This document shows positions 45,340-55,111 of a DNA stretch of 64,000 nucleotides, piece by piece. The first letter of the stretch is position 1; each line of letters begins with the position of its first letter. The notes below the pieces were generated by a model, which was not told where the DNA came from, did no database searches, and was given only the letters and a program-made list of their open reading frames with translations. Position numbers and translations under genes: made by a program. Source of the stretch: Serratia odorifera (GTDB lineage: Bacteria; Pseudomonadota; Gammaproteobacteria; Enterobacterales; Enterobacteriaceae); the NCBI RefSeq assembly GCF_900635445.1, contig NZ_LR134117.1, positions 5,208,001 through 5,272,000 on the forward strand, written 5' to 3'.

Positions 45340-46960
45340 ATTCTGACCCCCCCGGAGGTGCGGACGATTTCCTGGACACTCAGGAGATAAATAATGTTTA
45401 CCGAAGCAGAACGGCTCCGCGCAATTGAACTTTACTTTAAATACGGCAGAAAACTGGCTCCCGTGGTTCGTGAACTGGGTTACCCTTCTAAAAGAAATCT
45501 GCGACGCTGGATCCGTTTATGGGAAGCGAGTGACGGTGCTACAAAAGCCATTCGCCGTAAGCCACGTTACTCTGATGTGCAAAAGCAGGCTGCTGTTGAA
45601 CATTATCTTAACCATGGCTGCTGCCTGGCGTTTACCAGCAGGACCCTTGGTTATCCCTGCTGTGATGTACTGGCTCGCTGGGTTAATGAACGTCATCCCG
45701 ACAGACGGCTTATTTTCACCAGTACGATCAATCAAAATGCACCTTTTGAACCTGAGGTGAAACGTCAGGCTGTCATGGCGCTTAGTACACGGCATGTACC
45801 TGCCAGAGAAATCGCCATGAAAATTGGCATCAGTCGCACGGTATTGTACAAATGGAAAGATGAAATCATCGGCGATGAGGCTTACCAGTCCATGCGCAAA
45901 CATGAAAGACCGTCTCTTACGGAGGAGCGCGACGCGCTGCGCGAAGAGGTTAACCGACTCAATCAGGAGATACGTCGACAGCAGATGGAGATCGACATCC
46001 TGAAAAAAGCGGAGGAAATCATAAAAAAAGATCCGGACATCAGCGTCAACACTCTGACAAACAGGGAAAAGACACAGATCGCTGATGTCCTGAGAGACTC
46101 GTACCCGTTGACAGAGCTGCTGCGAGTCCTTGTACTTGCGCGGAGCAGCTTTTTTTACCACCGGACAGCACTGCGCTCGGGAGACAAATACGCGACCGTA
46201 CGTATCGCAATGACAGAGATCTTCAACGGCAACTATCGTTGTTATGGCTATCGCCGTCTGCACGCTATGCTACGGCACAAAGGTCTGCGGCTCTCTGAAA
46301 AGGTGGTGCGCAGGCTGATGGTGGAAGAGCAGCTTGTTGTCAGTCGTTCCCGGCGCCGGCGCTACAGCTCGTACTGCGGAGAAATCGGCCCGGCACCTGA
46401 TAATCTTCTCGCCAGAGATTTTAAAGCGGCGCAGCCTAATCAAAAATGGCTGACGGATATCACGGAGTTCCAGCTTCCGGCCGGTAAAGTGTGGTTGTCG
46501 CCAGTGGTGGACTGCTTCGATGGCAAAGTGGTGAGCTGGTCGCTCAGTACACGCCCAGATGCAGAGCTGGCCAATACGATGCTGGAAAGCGCGATCGGCA
46601 CGTTAAACGCAGGCGATCGTCCGGTCATCCACAGTGACAGAGGCGGGCATTACCGCTGGCCGGGATGGCTGGCGCGGGTGAATGCGGCAGGTCTTATCCG
46701 CTCTATGTCCCGCAAGGGGTGTTCACCGGATAATGCGGCGTGCGAAGGGTTCTTCGGTCGGCTGAAAACTGAAATGTATTACGGTCGTGAGTGGTCAAAC
46801 GTGACGCTGGAAAACTTCATGCAGCATGTGGATGCTTACATCCGGTGGTATAACGAACGACGTATTAAACTGTCGCTGGGCGCAGTTAGCCCGGAAGTGT
46901 ATCGGCGACAACTTGGGATCACACAGTAAATCAGTCCAGGAAAACATCCGCACCCCCCCC
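45340..46960 (+). mobile_element. IS3-family insertion sequence
   Basis: Imperfect inverted ends are visible: GGTGCGGACGATTTCCTGGAC at 45357-45377 against its counterpart at 46934-46954, 19 of 21 positions alike. Poly-C/G tracts lie outside. The exact outer ends are uncertain by about 15 bases because the right side abuts an IS21 element. No target duplication could be found, since the right flank is not the original target. Confidence 0.8.
45394..46929 (+). CDS. IS3-family transposase, single fused ORF
   Basis: A 511-residue DDE transposase. Two helix-turn-helix regions occur in the first 150 residues (RKLAPVVRELGYPSKRNLRRWI and AREIAMKIGISRTVLYKWKDE), followed by a leucine-zipper-like helix (EERDALREEVNRLNQEIRRQQMEIDILKKAEEII). 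The HTH_21 region and rve catalytic core follow, with WLTDITEF, IHSDRGGHY and CEGFFGRLKTE giving the D-D-E residues. Most IS3 elements make this protein by frameshifting between orfA and orfB; here it is one continuous frame. Confidence 0.92.
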   Translation: MFTEAERLRAIELYFKYGRKLAPVVRELGYPSKRNLRRWIRLWEASDGATKAIRRKPRYSDVQKQAAVEHYLNHGCCLAFTSRTLGYPCCDVLARWVNERHPDRRLIFTSTINQNAPFEPEVKRQAVMALSTRHVPAREIAMKIGISRTVLYKWKDEIIGDEAYQSMRKHERPSLTEERDALREEVNRLNQEIRRQQMEIDILKKAEEIIKKDPDISVNTLTNREKTQIADVLRDSYPLTELLRVLVLARSSFFYHRTALRSGDKYATVRIAMTEIFNGNYRCYGYRRLHAMLRHKGLRLSEKVVRRLMVEEQLVVSRSRRRRYSSYCGEIGPAPDNLLARDFKAAQPNQKWLTDITEFQLPAGKVWLSPVVDCFDGKVVSWSLSTRPDAELANTMLESAIGTLNAGDRPVIHSDRGGHYRWPGWLARVNAAGLIRSMSRKGCSPDNAACEGFFGRLKTEMYYGREWSNVTLENFMQHVDAYIRWYNERRIKLSLGAVSPEVYRRQLGITQ

Positions 46961-46994
46961 CTGCCAAAGTAAAACTGACCCCACCCCCTTTGAA

Positions 46995-47783
46995 TTACTC
47001 GAGCGCTGTTGCTTTCGTTTTCTTCTGGAGTTGGCCGCTTTTCAGCTTATCTTTCAGTCGATAGCTTTGACCGCTGATTTGCGCGATATGCGCATGGTGA
47101 AGCAGCCGATCCAGCATTGCCGCCGTCAGCGTCTCGTCATCACCAAACGTTCCTGACCACTGCGTAAACGGCAGGTTGCTGGTCAGGATCACGCTGCCTG
47201 ACTCATACCGTTTAGCGACAACCTGGAAGAACAGGTTCGCCTCCATTTTGCCGAACGGCAGATAGCCCACTTCGTCGATGATCAACAACTTAGGCTTACC
47301 TACGACGCGGTTCAGGTAGCCCTTCAGATCACCCTGACGGTGTGACGCCATCAGTTGCAGCATCATATCGGCGGCGGTGATGAACCGAATGCTTAAACCC
47401 GCCATCGCGGCTTTATAGCCAATCGCGGTCGCCAGGTGCGTCTTGCCGACGCCAGAAGGCCCGAGCAGGACAACGTTCTCCTGACGCTCTATAAATGCAA
47501 GACCCGCTAACTCCTGGATCTGGCTTCGTGGAACGCCGCTGGCATAGGCGTAATCGAACTGCTCCAGTGTTTTTATCACCGGCAGGCCTGATAACCGCAA
47601 AATGGTCTGCCGACGCCGTTCGTTCAGGCCATCATGCTGGAGCTGCAAAACGGCTTCCAGGAAGTCGGCATGTGTGCCGCTGTTGTCGATGGTCGCCTGT
47701 GCCACACCGGGCCACTCTGCCGGCAGGCGGTCGAGCTTGAGTTGTTCGCAAAGCGCTGTAATACGATCATGCTGAAGGTTCAT
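46995..47783 (-). CDS. istB: IS21 helper ATPase IstB
   Basis: A 262-residue AAA+ ATPase that directs the IstA transposase to target DNA. Walker A is GPSGVGKTHLATAIGYKAA near residue 108 and Walker B is LLIIDEVGYLPF near residue 170. It begins four bases inside the end of istA (overlap ATGA-type), the normal coupled arrangement. Intact. Confidence 0.94.
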   Translation of the reverse strand: MNLQHDRITALCEQLKLDRLPAEWPGVAQATIDNSGTHADFLEAVLQLQHDGLNERRRQTILRLSGLPVIKTLEQFDYAYASGVPRSQIQELAGLAFIERQENVVLLGPSGVGKTHLATAIGYKAAMAGLSIRFITAADMMLQLMASHRQGDLKGYLNRVVGKPKLLIIDEVGYLPFGKMEANLFFQVVAKRYESGSVILTSNLPFTQWSGTFGDDETLTAAMLDRLLHHAHIAQISGQSYRLKDKLKSGQLQKKTKATALE

Positions 47784-48809
47784 GCTGGCACCTCCAGCAA
47801 GGCCTGATACGTTGCAAGAGGATGTTGCAGGCTCTCGGTCGGCAGCGGACGCTGCTTGAGTGTTGGGACGGGGGCAGGCAATGCCAACGTCACCTTCGGT
47901 AACGGCAATAATGCTGCGCGTTCGCGCGGCATGCGCTGCTCAGGCGGTACGCCTGTGGTGCCATGAACTCGCGTGTTCGCAACGGTGACCAGCCACTCGC
48001 CAATGCGAGCGTTGGCAGCGGGAACATCCAGTACCAGCCCGGCTTGCCGGAAGGTCACGGTAAGGGGCACGATAAAGCTGTTCTTGAGGTAATGGTTAAA
48101 CCGCTCAACCTTGCCCTTGGTCTTGGCGCGATAGGGGCGGCAGACCTTGGGGGTAAAGGCATACTTCTCGGCAACGTGCATCAACTGTGGGTTCCAGCGA
48201 TGCTTGCCGGGGCCGTAGACATCGCGCTCAATGATGATGGCCTTGGCGTTGTCGAACAGCAGCTGATGCGGCGTCCCGCCGAAGAACCTGAGTGCAGACT
48301 CAATGCCGTCACACCAGGCAGCGGAGTCCTGGTTGCTGTAGAACTTGACGAAAGTTGCGCGGCTCCAGCCCAGCGTGGGCGACGAAGGCCAGCAGTGGGT
48401 TATGACCGAGCCTGATGATGGTGAAATCAACCTGCATCTGAAAGCCAGGCTCGGTCTCGAAGCGCGTGACCTCTTCAGTAACGGGCTGCTTCATGGGGTG
48501 CAGGAAAGCGGTCAGCATGCTGTAACCGCCCTCGTAACCACGCTGACGGATCTCACGCAGCAGCACACTGGCGGGTATCCACTGGGGCCTGGCAGCGGCC
48601 ACGCGCTCAAGGATATAGGTCTTGAACGGGTCAAGCTTGCAGGGTCTGGGTGCGCGAGGCTTGTAGCGCATATCCGCTACGGGCAGCGGGCTACGGATAT
48701 ATCTGCGAACGGTCTCACGAGAGCATGAAAGCTGGCGCGCGATGGCGCGTATCGACATGCCCTGACGGTGTAAAACACTAATCTCCACTCTGGTCTCCAA
48801 TGTCATCAT
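47780..48809 (-). CDS. istA: IS21 transposase IstA (one frameshift)
   Basis: The transposase is split at about 48375, where one extra C (CGCCCAC) breaks the frame; removing it joins LLAFVA to TLGWSRATFVKFY and gives about 342 residues. The N-terminal helix-turn-helix is MSIRAIARQLSCSRETVRRYI (about 17-37). The DDE core shows D in MQVDFTII, D in LLFDNAKAIII and E in KGKVERFNHYLK. Without correction the element would be inactive, but the indel type is the same as in the core genes. Confidence 0.88.
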
Positions 48810-48840
48810 TGGCAGTGCCTTAAAACTGCCATTTTTACCC

Positions 48841-48886
48841 TAGGTGGGTCAGATTTACATCGGCAGGTGGGCCAGTTTTACATCGG
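48841..48886. repeat. Tandem subterminal repeats of the IS21 right end
   Basis: Two adjacent 23-base copies of the pattern (T/C)AGGTGGG(T/C)CAG(A/T)TTTACATCGG, differing at three positions. Such repeats are transposase-binding sites at IS21-family ends. Confidence 0.8.
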
Positions 48887-48894
48887 TAGCGACA

Positions 48895-49656
48895 ATGCTC
48901 GCCATTCCCTACCCCACCGCGGCGTCGGGGATGTACGGTGCTTACGATCTCACGCTGACCTTCAGGACGACACCGTATGGTGTCGGGTTGGGTTACATGG
49001 AAATCAGTGCCAAATGTGACCACAGTTTCTGTTTGGGGGTGCATATCGAGGATAGGGGCAGAAACGCGTCGGGCGTGCTGACAGGGGGGCGTGATACGTT
49101 TGCCAGTCAACTGCTTAACGAACGCCTATGGCTATCCCCGCTGACCGGCAATGCCCCCGATTTGCCGCCCCGGAGGAGGCTGGGGCGTGAACGCCGTCAT
49201 GCGAGACAGGCAAGAACGTCCGGATGGCAATGGACGCGCCCCTGTTGCCGGACACCGCCGACGACAAGGGGCTGGCCGTCGCTCATGCCAATTCTGGACC
49301 GATGCTGGATACCGCAGCAGCAGAAGTCACGGTCAACGTGACCGTCAGGCCGGTGGGCCAGAACGTCAGTATTTCACCGAGCGGTTCGGTGCCGGCGCAA
49401 GGAGAGCTGACGCTCAAGTGCACAATATCGGCAGCGCAACGTTGGCTAACCTGCCAGTGCTAATGCGACAGAACCTTGCGGCCTCGGCCGCTGGCGTAAA
49501 ATGGCCCGTGTTACCCCGGGTGGATTTGATTTTCAATGGGTACCAACAGCAAGAAAGCGCAATACATATATTCTCATGTACATGGCCTAGAAAAATTTGC
49601 CTTCAGCATGAAGCCGTGACTAAATACAGTAAATCTAATTTTAAAAATTTTGCGCA
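48895..49656. pseudogene. Degraded coding remnant between IS21 and gtrA
   Basis: About 760 GC-rich bases with no intact gene. Plus-strand pieces read like an exported or fimbria-like protein in several frames: YPTAASGMYGAYDLTLTFRT and CDHSFCLGVHIEDRG near 48.9-49.1 kb, then TVNVTVRPVGQNVSISPSGS and VPAQGELTLKCT near 49.3-49.4 kb, with HNIGSATLANLPVLMRQNLA in yet another frame. These look like fragments of one gene broken by several indels. I do not recognise the family. It may be unrelated to the prophage. Confidence 0.4.
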
Positions 49657-50014
49657 TTGAATACCTTTTTACGTTATATATCAGTAGGTGTAATGAACAC
49701 CTGTGCTCATTGGGCTGTTTTTGCGCTCATGCTCTTTAGCGGCTTCTCACAATCAGTTTCTAATGTTGTCGCTCTCAGCATCGCTGTGACCGTTTCGTTC
49801 TTTGCTAACGCCAAGTGGACGTTCAAAGCACAAGCTACGACAAACCGCTATACGGTTTATGTGTTGTTTATGGGTGGTATGGCATTCTCTGTAGGTTGGG
49901 CAGCAGATACGCTACATGCCCCCACCAATTGTAACTCTCGTTACTTTTTCAGTGTTCAGCCTGATCTGTGGCTTCATTTATTCTAAGTTAGTTGTCTTTA
50001 GGGAAGATAAATGA
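49657..50014 (+). CDS. gtrA: GtrA-like flippase for O-antigen glucosylation (one frameshift)
   Basis: GtrA is thought to flip undecaprenyl-phosphate-glucose across the inner membrane. It starts with TTG (MNTFLRYISVGVMNTCAHWAVF) and has four hydrophobic spans with the conserved NAKWTFKAQ loop. An extra C in CCCCC near 49922 breaks the frame; the corrected protein continues APPIVTLVTFSVFSLICGFIYSKLVVFREDK and ends in a TGA that overlaps the gtrB ATG. It is first in the gtrABC cassette. Confidence 0.85.
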
Positions 50015-50925
50015 AAATTTCACTTGTAGTTCCCGTATTTAACGAGGAAGAAGCAATTCCTCTTTTCTATCAATCTGTCCGTAAATTAAAATCTTTTGAG
50101 CATATAGATGTTGAGATCGTTTTCGTAAACGATGGCAGCTCAGATACGACAGAAGAAATAATTTCTTCGCTGGCTGTCAATGACCCCAAAGTAAAAGCAG
50201 TAAACTTTTCCCGGAATTTCGGAAAAGAGCCCGCACTATTGGCTGGCTTGGAGGCCGCTACCGGAGATGCTATTATACCAATAGATGTTGATTTGCAGGA
50301 TCCAATTTGTGTAATTCCCCGGTTGATCGATAAATGGCTCCATGGGGCTGACATGGTATTAGCCAAGAGGATAGACAGATCAAGTGATAGCAGACTTAAG
50401 AGAAAATCTGCAGAATTGTTCTACAAGTTACACAACAAAATTAGCTCACCTAAGATTGAAGAAAATGTTGGCGATTTCCGCCTGATGTCTCGAGAAGTCG
50501 TAGAAAAAATCAAAGAGATGCCAGAACGAAATCTTTTTATGAAGGGCGTTCTATCGTGGGTTGGCGGCCAAACCGAACTCGTTGAGTATTCGCGTGCTGA
50601 ACGAGTAGCCGGAACCTCTAAGTTCAATGGTTGGAAATTGTGGAATCTAGCGCTTGAGGGAATTACTAGCTTCTCTACCGTTCCATTACGCATATGGACT
50701 TATATAGGGTTTTTTATTGCAACTTTATCTTTAGTTTACGGTGCGTGGATGATATTTAACACTCTTGCTTTTGGAAACCCTGTAAGAGGATATCCATCGT
50801 TACTTGTGTCTATTCTTTTTCTAGGTGGAGTGCAGTTAATTGGTATAGGTGTCCTAGGTGAATATATAGGAAGGATTTACATCGAAGTTAAGCAAAGGCC
50901 AAGATATATATTAAAGGAAAAATGA
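50011..50925 (+). CDS. gtrB: GtrB-like bactoprenol glucosyltransferase
   Basis: GtrB moves glucose from UDP-glucose to undecaprenyl phosphate on the cytoplasmic face. The 304-residue GT2 protein begins MKISLVVPVFNEEEAIPLF and shows the nucleotide-sugar and metal motifs EIVFVNDGSSD (about 33-43) and IIPIDVDLQDP (about 89-99). Two C-terminal transmembrane helices anchor it. Overlaps with gtrA and the immediate start of gtrC show tight coupling. It is AT-rich compared with the core genome. Confidence 0.93.
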   Translation: MKISLVVPVFNEEEAIPLFYQSVRKLKSFEHIDVEIVFVNDGSSDTTEEIISSLAVNDPKVKAVNFSRNFGKEPALLAGLEAATGDAIIPIDVDLQDPICVIPRLIDKWLHGADMVLAKRIDRSSDSRLKRKSAELFYKLHNKISSPKIEENVGDFRLMSREVVEKIKEMPERNLFMKGVLSWVGGQTELVEYSRAERVAGTSKFNGWKLWNLALEGITSFSTVPLRIWTYIGFFIATLSLVYGAWMIFNTLAFGNPVRGYPSLLVSILFLGGVQLIGIGVLGEYIGRIYIEVKQRPRYILKEK

Positions 50926-52393
50926 AATGCCAGGAACTTTGAAAAAAACAGGATTTTACTCAATTGCATTTATAGTTTTAACTTCTTTCTATGCATATAT
51001 TTCCAGCAGATCCTGCCAAGTTCTGATGCCGTTTCAGGATTGCTAGAAGGCAATGACATGGCCAACGGGAACTGGACTCTTAGCGGCTGGCATCTTTCTA
51101 CTGTATCATTCTATTTTACAGACATAATTTGGTACGGCATTACCTCAAAGCTTTTCTGGTATGGCCCATATCAAGCATATTTAATACCAGCTATAATGTA
51201 TTCAATGGTAACATTGATGGTGTTTCATCTATCAAAAGAACACGCCAGCTCACTTTGGGTGATTACGTTTTGCGTAGCTATCCCATCTGAATTCTCTGCA
51301 CTTAATACATTAATACCGGTCATACATGTCGGTACATATGTATCCATGCTCTTATGCTTCATAATGATTGAACGTTACATTAAAACACACTCATCATTCT
51401 CAATAATTATTTATACATTATCGTTAACATTGACGTGTTTCAGTGATGATGTAATAAAACTACTTATAGCTTTACCAATATTAATATCTTCATTTTATTT
51501 TGCCTTAAAGAATAAAACATTTATATATACTACAATATTTTTTTCCACAATATTTTCATATATAGCATCAAAGCTTATGATTGCATTTGTAAACGCCAAT
51601 GCGTGGTTTATACTTCCAGGGGTTCCAGATCCAACATTTGTTGCCTTTGATGACATTGGGAAAAACCTGTATCTCTTCGCGAAAGGACTACTCCTCTATA
51701 GTGGAGCCTTCTTTTTTGGGAAGCCACCATCCGATATTACAGCTATATTTTCTGTTTTTTGCTTCATTATTTTGATTGTTTTAATTATCTTTTCCGTATT
51801 ATCAATAAAGGAAATATTCTCTACCTCGATGTTGAACATGGCCATATGCATAGCCTGTCTAGTGATGGTTCCAGCTTACCTTTCCAGTAATAGACCAATA
51901 GATGAATATACAATAAGGTACATAGTTCCTTTCTTTATTCTAGCGCCCGTAGTCATTGGTAGATCTTCCTTATCAAAAGGGTGGGGTTTTTCCACGCTTG
52001 GTTTTTTTGTAATTGCTATGCTTCTTTCTTCCGTTGTGCTCAGTGAGAAAAAAGACATATCGAGTGATATCATAAACCAGATAAAAAAACTCAATCCGAG
52101 AAAGTAATCTAAAAAACGGATACGCCTCATTTTGGTTTGCTTCATCTGTTAGTATTGATGGTGACGTATCAATTGCTCCACTTGATGTAAACAGAGACTT
52201 GAATGCCCTCGCATGCTATAAGTGGCTGTCGAAAGCCGAGTGGTACGAGCGCGGCGGTAACTTCATAATAACTGACGATAACTTAATGCGAGACATTACA
52301 ATAAAAGAGTTTGGCAAACCATCTAAAGTTATTAAGGTTGGCGACAAACAAATATTTGTTTATGAAAAAAACATTACATTCAATTGCAATTAG
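50926..52393 (+). CDS. gtrC: GtrC-like serotype-specific glucosyltransferase (two frameshifts)
   Basis: GtrC-type proteins attach the glucose to the O-antigen repeat in the periplasm and are the variable member of the cassette. The gene starts at the base after the gtrB stop (MPGTLKKTGFYSIAFIVLTS). A missing T near 51000 (ATATTTCC) and a missing A near 52102 (GAGAAAGT) split it. Corrected, it is about 489 residues with about ten membrane spans, the early acidic motif SGLLEGNDMANGNW in the first periplasmic loop and a soluble C-terminus ending YEKNITFNCN. The acceptor sugar cannot be predicted. Confidence 0.8.
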
Positions 52394-52420
52394 TTTTTTA
52401 CTCGGGTGTTTTCACCCGAT

Positions 52421-52672
52421 TCAACTCTGACTCTTGACATTTCTATTTACTTTTCCATACAAAAGCCAACGCTGATAGATGTAAATACGGTCAATTACGG
52501 ATCGGTGGTCGCCTGGCTTAGACGGAACAAACTCTTCTGGGCCAGTTGTGGAGCTTGATGGCGTAAGGTGAGCTACTGCCGATGATGTCTTGACCACTGT
52601 CAGCATAATGGTTACACCGGGGCGCGGATCGCCATTTGGACCAATCAATTTACCGCTGATTAACACAGCCAT
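52421..52672 (-). pseudogene. Tail-fibre N-terminal fragment
   Basis: The first 40 residues (MAVLISGKLIGPNGDPRPGV and so on) are the virion-attachment domain of phage tail fibres, equivalent to the start of the 883-residue protein at 42 kb but a distinct version. After SSSTTGPE the expected GSYSLSVKPGDHRVVID pattern is disturbed, and the frame stops after 83 residues. The rest of the fibre is absent. It marks a second phage tail locus, or the displaced end of the same prophage. Confidence 0.7.
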
Positions 52673-52789
52673 ATTTTCGGTTGTGTCGCATTAAGGCGTT
52701 CTTATCCAGCCATGAATTCATGTTTGGTAAGCACGCGGTGAACTCACCTTGCGTTGCAAAGTGAGTCTGTGCTTTGGATTTTCAGAGGA

Positions 52790-54291
52790 TTAACGGAAGG
52801 TATTGCTGGCGTACGGCAGCAGCTCATTCAGCCGCCAGTTCGGCCACGACGGCAACCGCGTCAGCACATCACGCAACCAGGCATACGGCTCCAGACCGTT
52901 CAGCTTTGCCGTCTCCAGCAGACTCAGGATATTAGCCATTCGCTGACCCGCTCGCAGACTGCCTGCGAAGAGCCAGTTTTTACGCCCCACCGCCACCGGA
53001 CGTATCACGTTCTCCGTCCGGTTATTGTCTATCGGTACTCGACCATCCTCCAGGTACACCAGCAACGCCGCCACCGCTTCAGCGCATAATCAATGGCCTT
53101 GCGTATCCCCGAGTTCGGTGCCGTCTTCTGCTGTTTCAGTTGCAACCAGCTTTCAAACGCCTTCAACCGCGGTTTGGCATAACGTTGTCGCCATCGTCGT
53201 CGTTGTTCTGCCGGGCGCTGTTTTATCCGCCGCTCCAGTTTGTACAGCTCGCGGATAGTGGCCAGGGCGATTTCTGCCACCGGACTGCCGTTCGCCTTGT
53301 GCTGGTCGAAGAACTTCCGACGCACATGCGCCCAGCAGCCGGCTTCCTTAACACGGCCTTCGCCGAACAGCGCCCGGTAACCGGCATAGCCGTCCACGAC
53401 CAACGTACCCTGCCAGCTATCCAGCATCGTGCTGGCATAGGTGCCACTGCGGCCCGGCTGGCAGTCATACACCACCACCGCCCTGTCAGCCCCGGCGGCG
53501 CTGACGTAGGCCCACAGATACCCCTTCTGGCTGTGACCTTTTTCGGGATTGAGCAACAGTAATGGTGTCTCATCCGCCTGCAGCACTGCTTGCTGCAGCA
53601 GGTCCTGTCGCAGGGCGTCAGCCAGTGGCTTCAGTGCCGCCCCCACCGCACCGAACCAACCGGCCAGCGTGCTGCAGGGAATATCGATACCGTGACGCAG
53701 GTAGATTTTCTGCTGACGGTATAGCGGCAGATGGTCACTGCATTTGGCTACGGTGACCTGGGCCAACAACCCCGGACCGGGCTGGCCTTTTTCGATAAGC
53801 TGAAGCGGTAATGGAACGGCATGGACGGTTTCACAGCAGGGACAGCTGTAGTGCGGGCGCACCGTGCGATGCACCACCACCCGGGCCGGAATGTACTCCA
53901 GCCGTTCGCTCACCTCATCACGCAGGGGGCGCAGGGCGTGGCCGCAGTCGAGGCAGTCAGGACTGCTCAGGTCAAGGCGGACCGTTTCACGGGGTAACTC
54001 TGGCGGCAATGGCTGGCGTTTGGGCGGTGTGGCAGGGGGCACCTTGCCTGCCGGCAACACGGCCGCCAACTGCTGTTCCAGGTCGGCGGTGTCGGCATCG
54101 ACATCCTCTTCCGCCAGGCTGCGCTGTTCGCCCTGAAAGGCTTCACTTTTACGGCCGAAGCGCCAGCGACGGCCGGCCTTCAGCGCGTCTTCCAGGGCCT
54201 GGATGTAGTGAGCCTGAGCCTCGAGCAGGGCCAGTGCCCGGACACGTAACTCATGGGGGTCTTGTGTGGTAAACAGCGCGTCGATATCCAT
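52790..54291 (-). CDS. tnpC: IS66 transposase TnpC (one frameshift)
   Basis: The main IS66 transposase. The N-terminal coiled-coil and zinc-finger region shows SPDCLDCGHALRPL and SCPCCETVHAV, and the DDE core includes QADETPLLLLNPEKGHSQKGYLWAYVS and CWAHVRRKF. One G is missing near 53065 (CGGTGGCGG); adding it joins YALKRW to AALLVYLEDGRVPIDNNRTENVIRPVAVGRKNWLFAGS, which carries the final E region. The corrected protein is about 500 residues. Confidence 0.9.
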
Positions 54292-54355
54292 ATCAGCAGC
54301 TTGACATAACGGACGGTGATAATCACGTCATATCATGACGTTAACGTTTAACGTC

Positions 54356-54694
54356 TCAGGTTTCCCAGCCCGGCAGGTCAAGACCCTCAACCTGTTGCCA
54401 GTCCACCCCCTTGGTCAGCCAGGCGAACTGCTCTGCCGTCAGCGGCCAGGCGGTATCCCCAGGCCGGGGCCAGGTGAAGTGGCCCTGATGCAACCGGCGG
54501 GTGCACAGCCAGACGCCGTGCTTGTCCCACTGCAACACCTTGATGCGTGAGCGTGCCTTGTTGCAGAAGACCACCGCGGTTCCCGGCGGTAAGGGCGAGG
54601 GCAAGTATTCATCGGCCAGCCGGGTCAGGGTATCAATACCCCGGCGCATATCGGTTGGCTCACGGGCCAGCCAGATGGCATGAGGCATCAGCAT
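54356..54694 (-). CDS. tnpB: IS66 accessory protein TnpB
   Basis: A small IS66 Orf2 protein (about 112 residues from MLMPHAIWLAREPTDMRRGIDTL). The conserved VVFCNKARSRIKVLQWDKHGVWLCTRRL is present. It overlaps the end of tnpA. Its role in transposition is not well defined. Intact. Confidence 0.92.
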   Translation of the reverse strand: MLMPHAIWLAREPTDMRRGIDTLTRLADEYLPSPLPPGTAVVFCNKARSRIKVLQWDKHGVWLCTRRLHQGHFTWPRPGDTAWPLTAEQFAWLTKGVDWQQVEGLDLPGWET

Positions 54695-55017
54695 AGGTTG
54701 AGCTCCGCCATGATGGCCGGCAACTGGCTGGGCTGGCAGGTGATGGAGCACCGTTTTAAATTCAGGATAATGGCAGGCATATGCCGATCTATGTTGGGGA
54801 GGGATAACAGCGCCTCTTCAGGGGCAACAGTCGCCGGAATAAAATGGGATCCGGCGGCCGGTGACGTTGGGATTTTGGTCCACTTGCCGACCCAGTTGCA
54901 AAAGGTTTTGACATTGAGATGGTGTTGCAGGCTGTACTGAGTGCGGGACAGACCGCTGAGTTGCCAGTCGGCGACATGTTGCTGCTGTTGTTGGATGGTA
55001 TGGCGAGATTTTGGCAT
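54688..55017 (-). CDS. tnpA: IS66 accessory protein TnpA
   Basis: The IS66 Orf1 protein (about 109 residues from MPKSRHTIQQQQQHVADWQLSG). It has an HTH-like segment (LSRTQYSLQHHLNVKTFCNWVGKW) that may bind the element ends. The frame is open for 17 more codons upstream, but MPKSRHT is the family-like start. Confidence 0.85.
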   Translation of the reverse strand: MPKSRHTIQQQQQHVADWQLSGLSRTQYSLQHHLNVKTFCNWVGKWTKIPTSPAAGSHFIPATVAPEEALLSLPNIDRHMPAIILNLKRCSITCQPSQLPAIMAELNLC

Positions 55018-55111
55018 GGGGGACCCTGCGTAGTGAACAATGAGGTTCAAGCGTGCCGAGTCGCACAAGGATTAACAATGTGAGTTCACCGGGCGTTTAC
55101 GGAACAATTAA

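Larger units (their letters stand above)
46962..48894 (-). mobile_element. IS21-family insertion sequence
   Basis: The element carries istA and istB on the minus strand. The right end reads, inward, TGTCGCTACCGATGTAAAAC; the left end starts TGCCAAAGTAAAACTGACC. Both share the GTAAAACTGrCCCACC core. The right end has two tandem subterminal repeats, as expected for IS21 ends. Confidence 0.82.
52737..55100 (-). mobile_element. IS66-family insertion sequence
   Basis: The 2364-base element has inverted ends GTAAGCACGCGGTGAACTCA and GTAAACGCCCGGTGAACTCA (inward reading), 17 of 20 positions alike. It carries the three usual genes tnpA, tnpB and tnpC. The flanking octamers (CATGTTTG and GGAACAAT) do not match, so the 8-bp target duplication expected for IS66 is missing; a deletion or recombination between copies probably rearranged the flanks. 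Confidence 0.9.
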
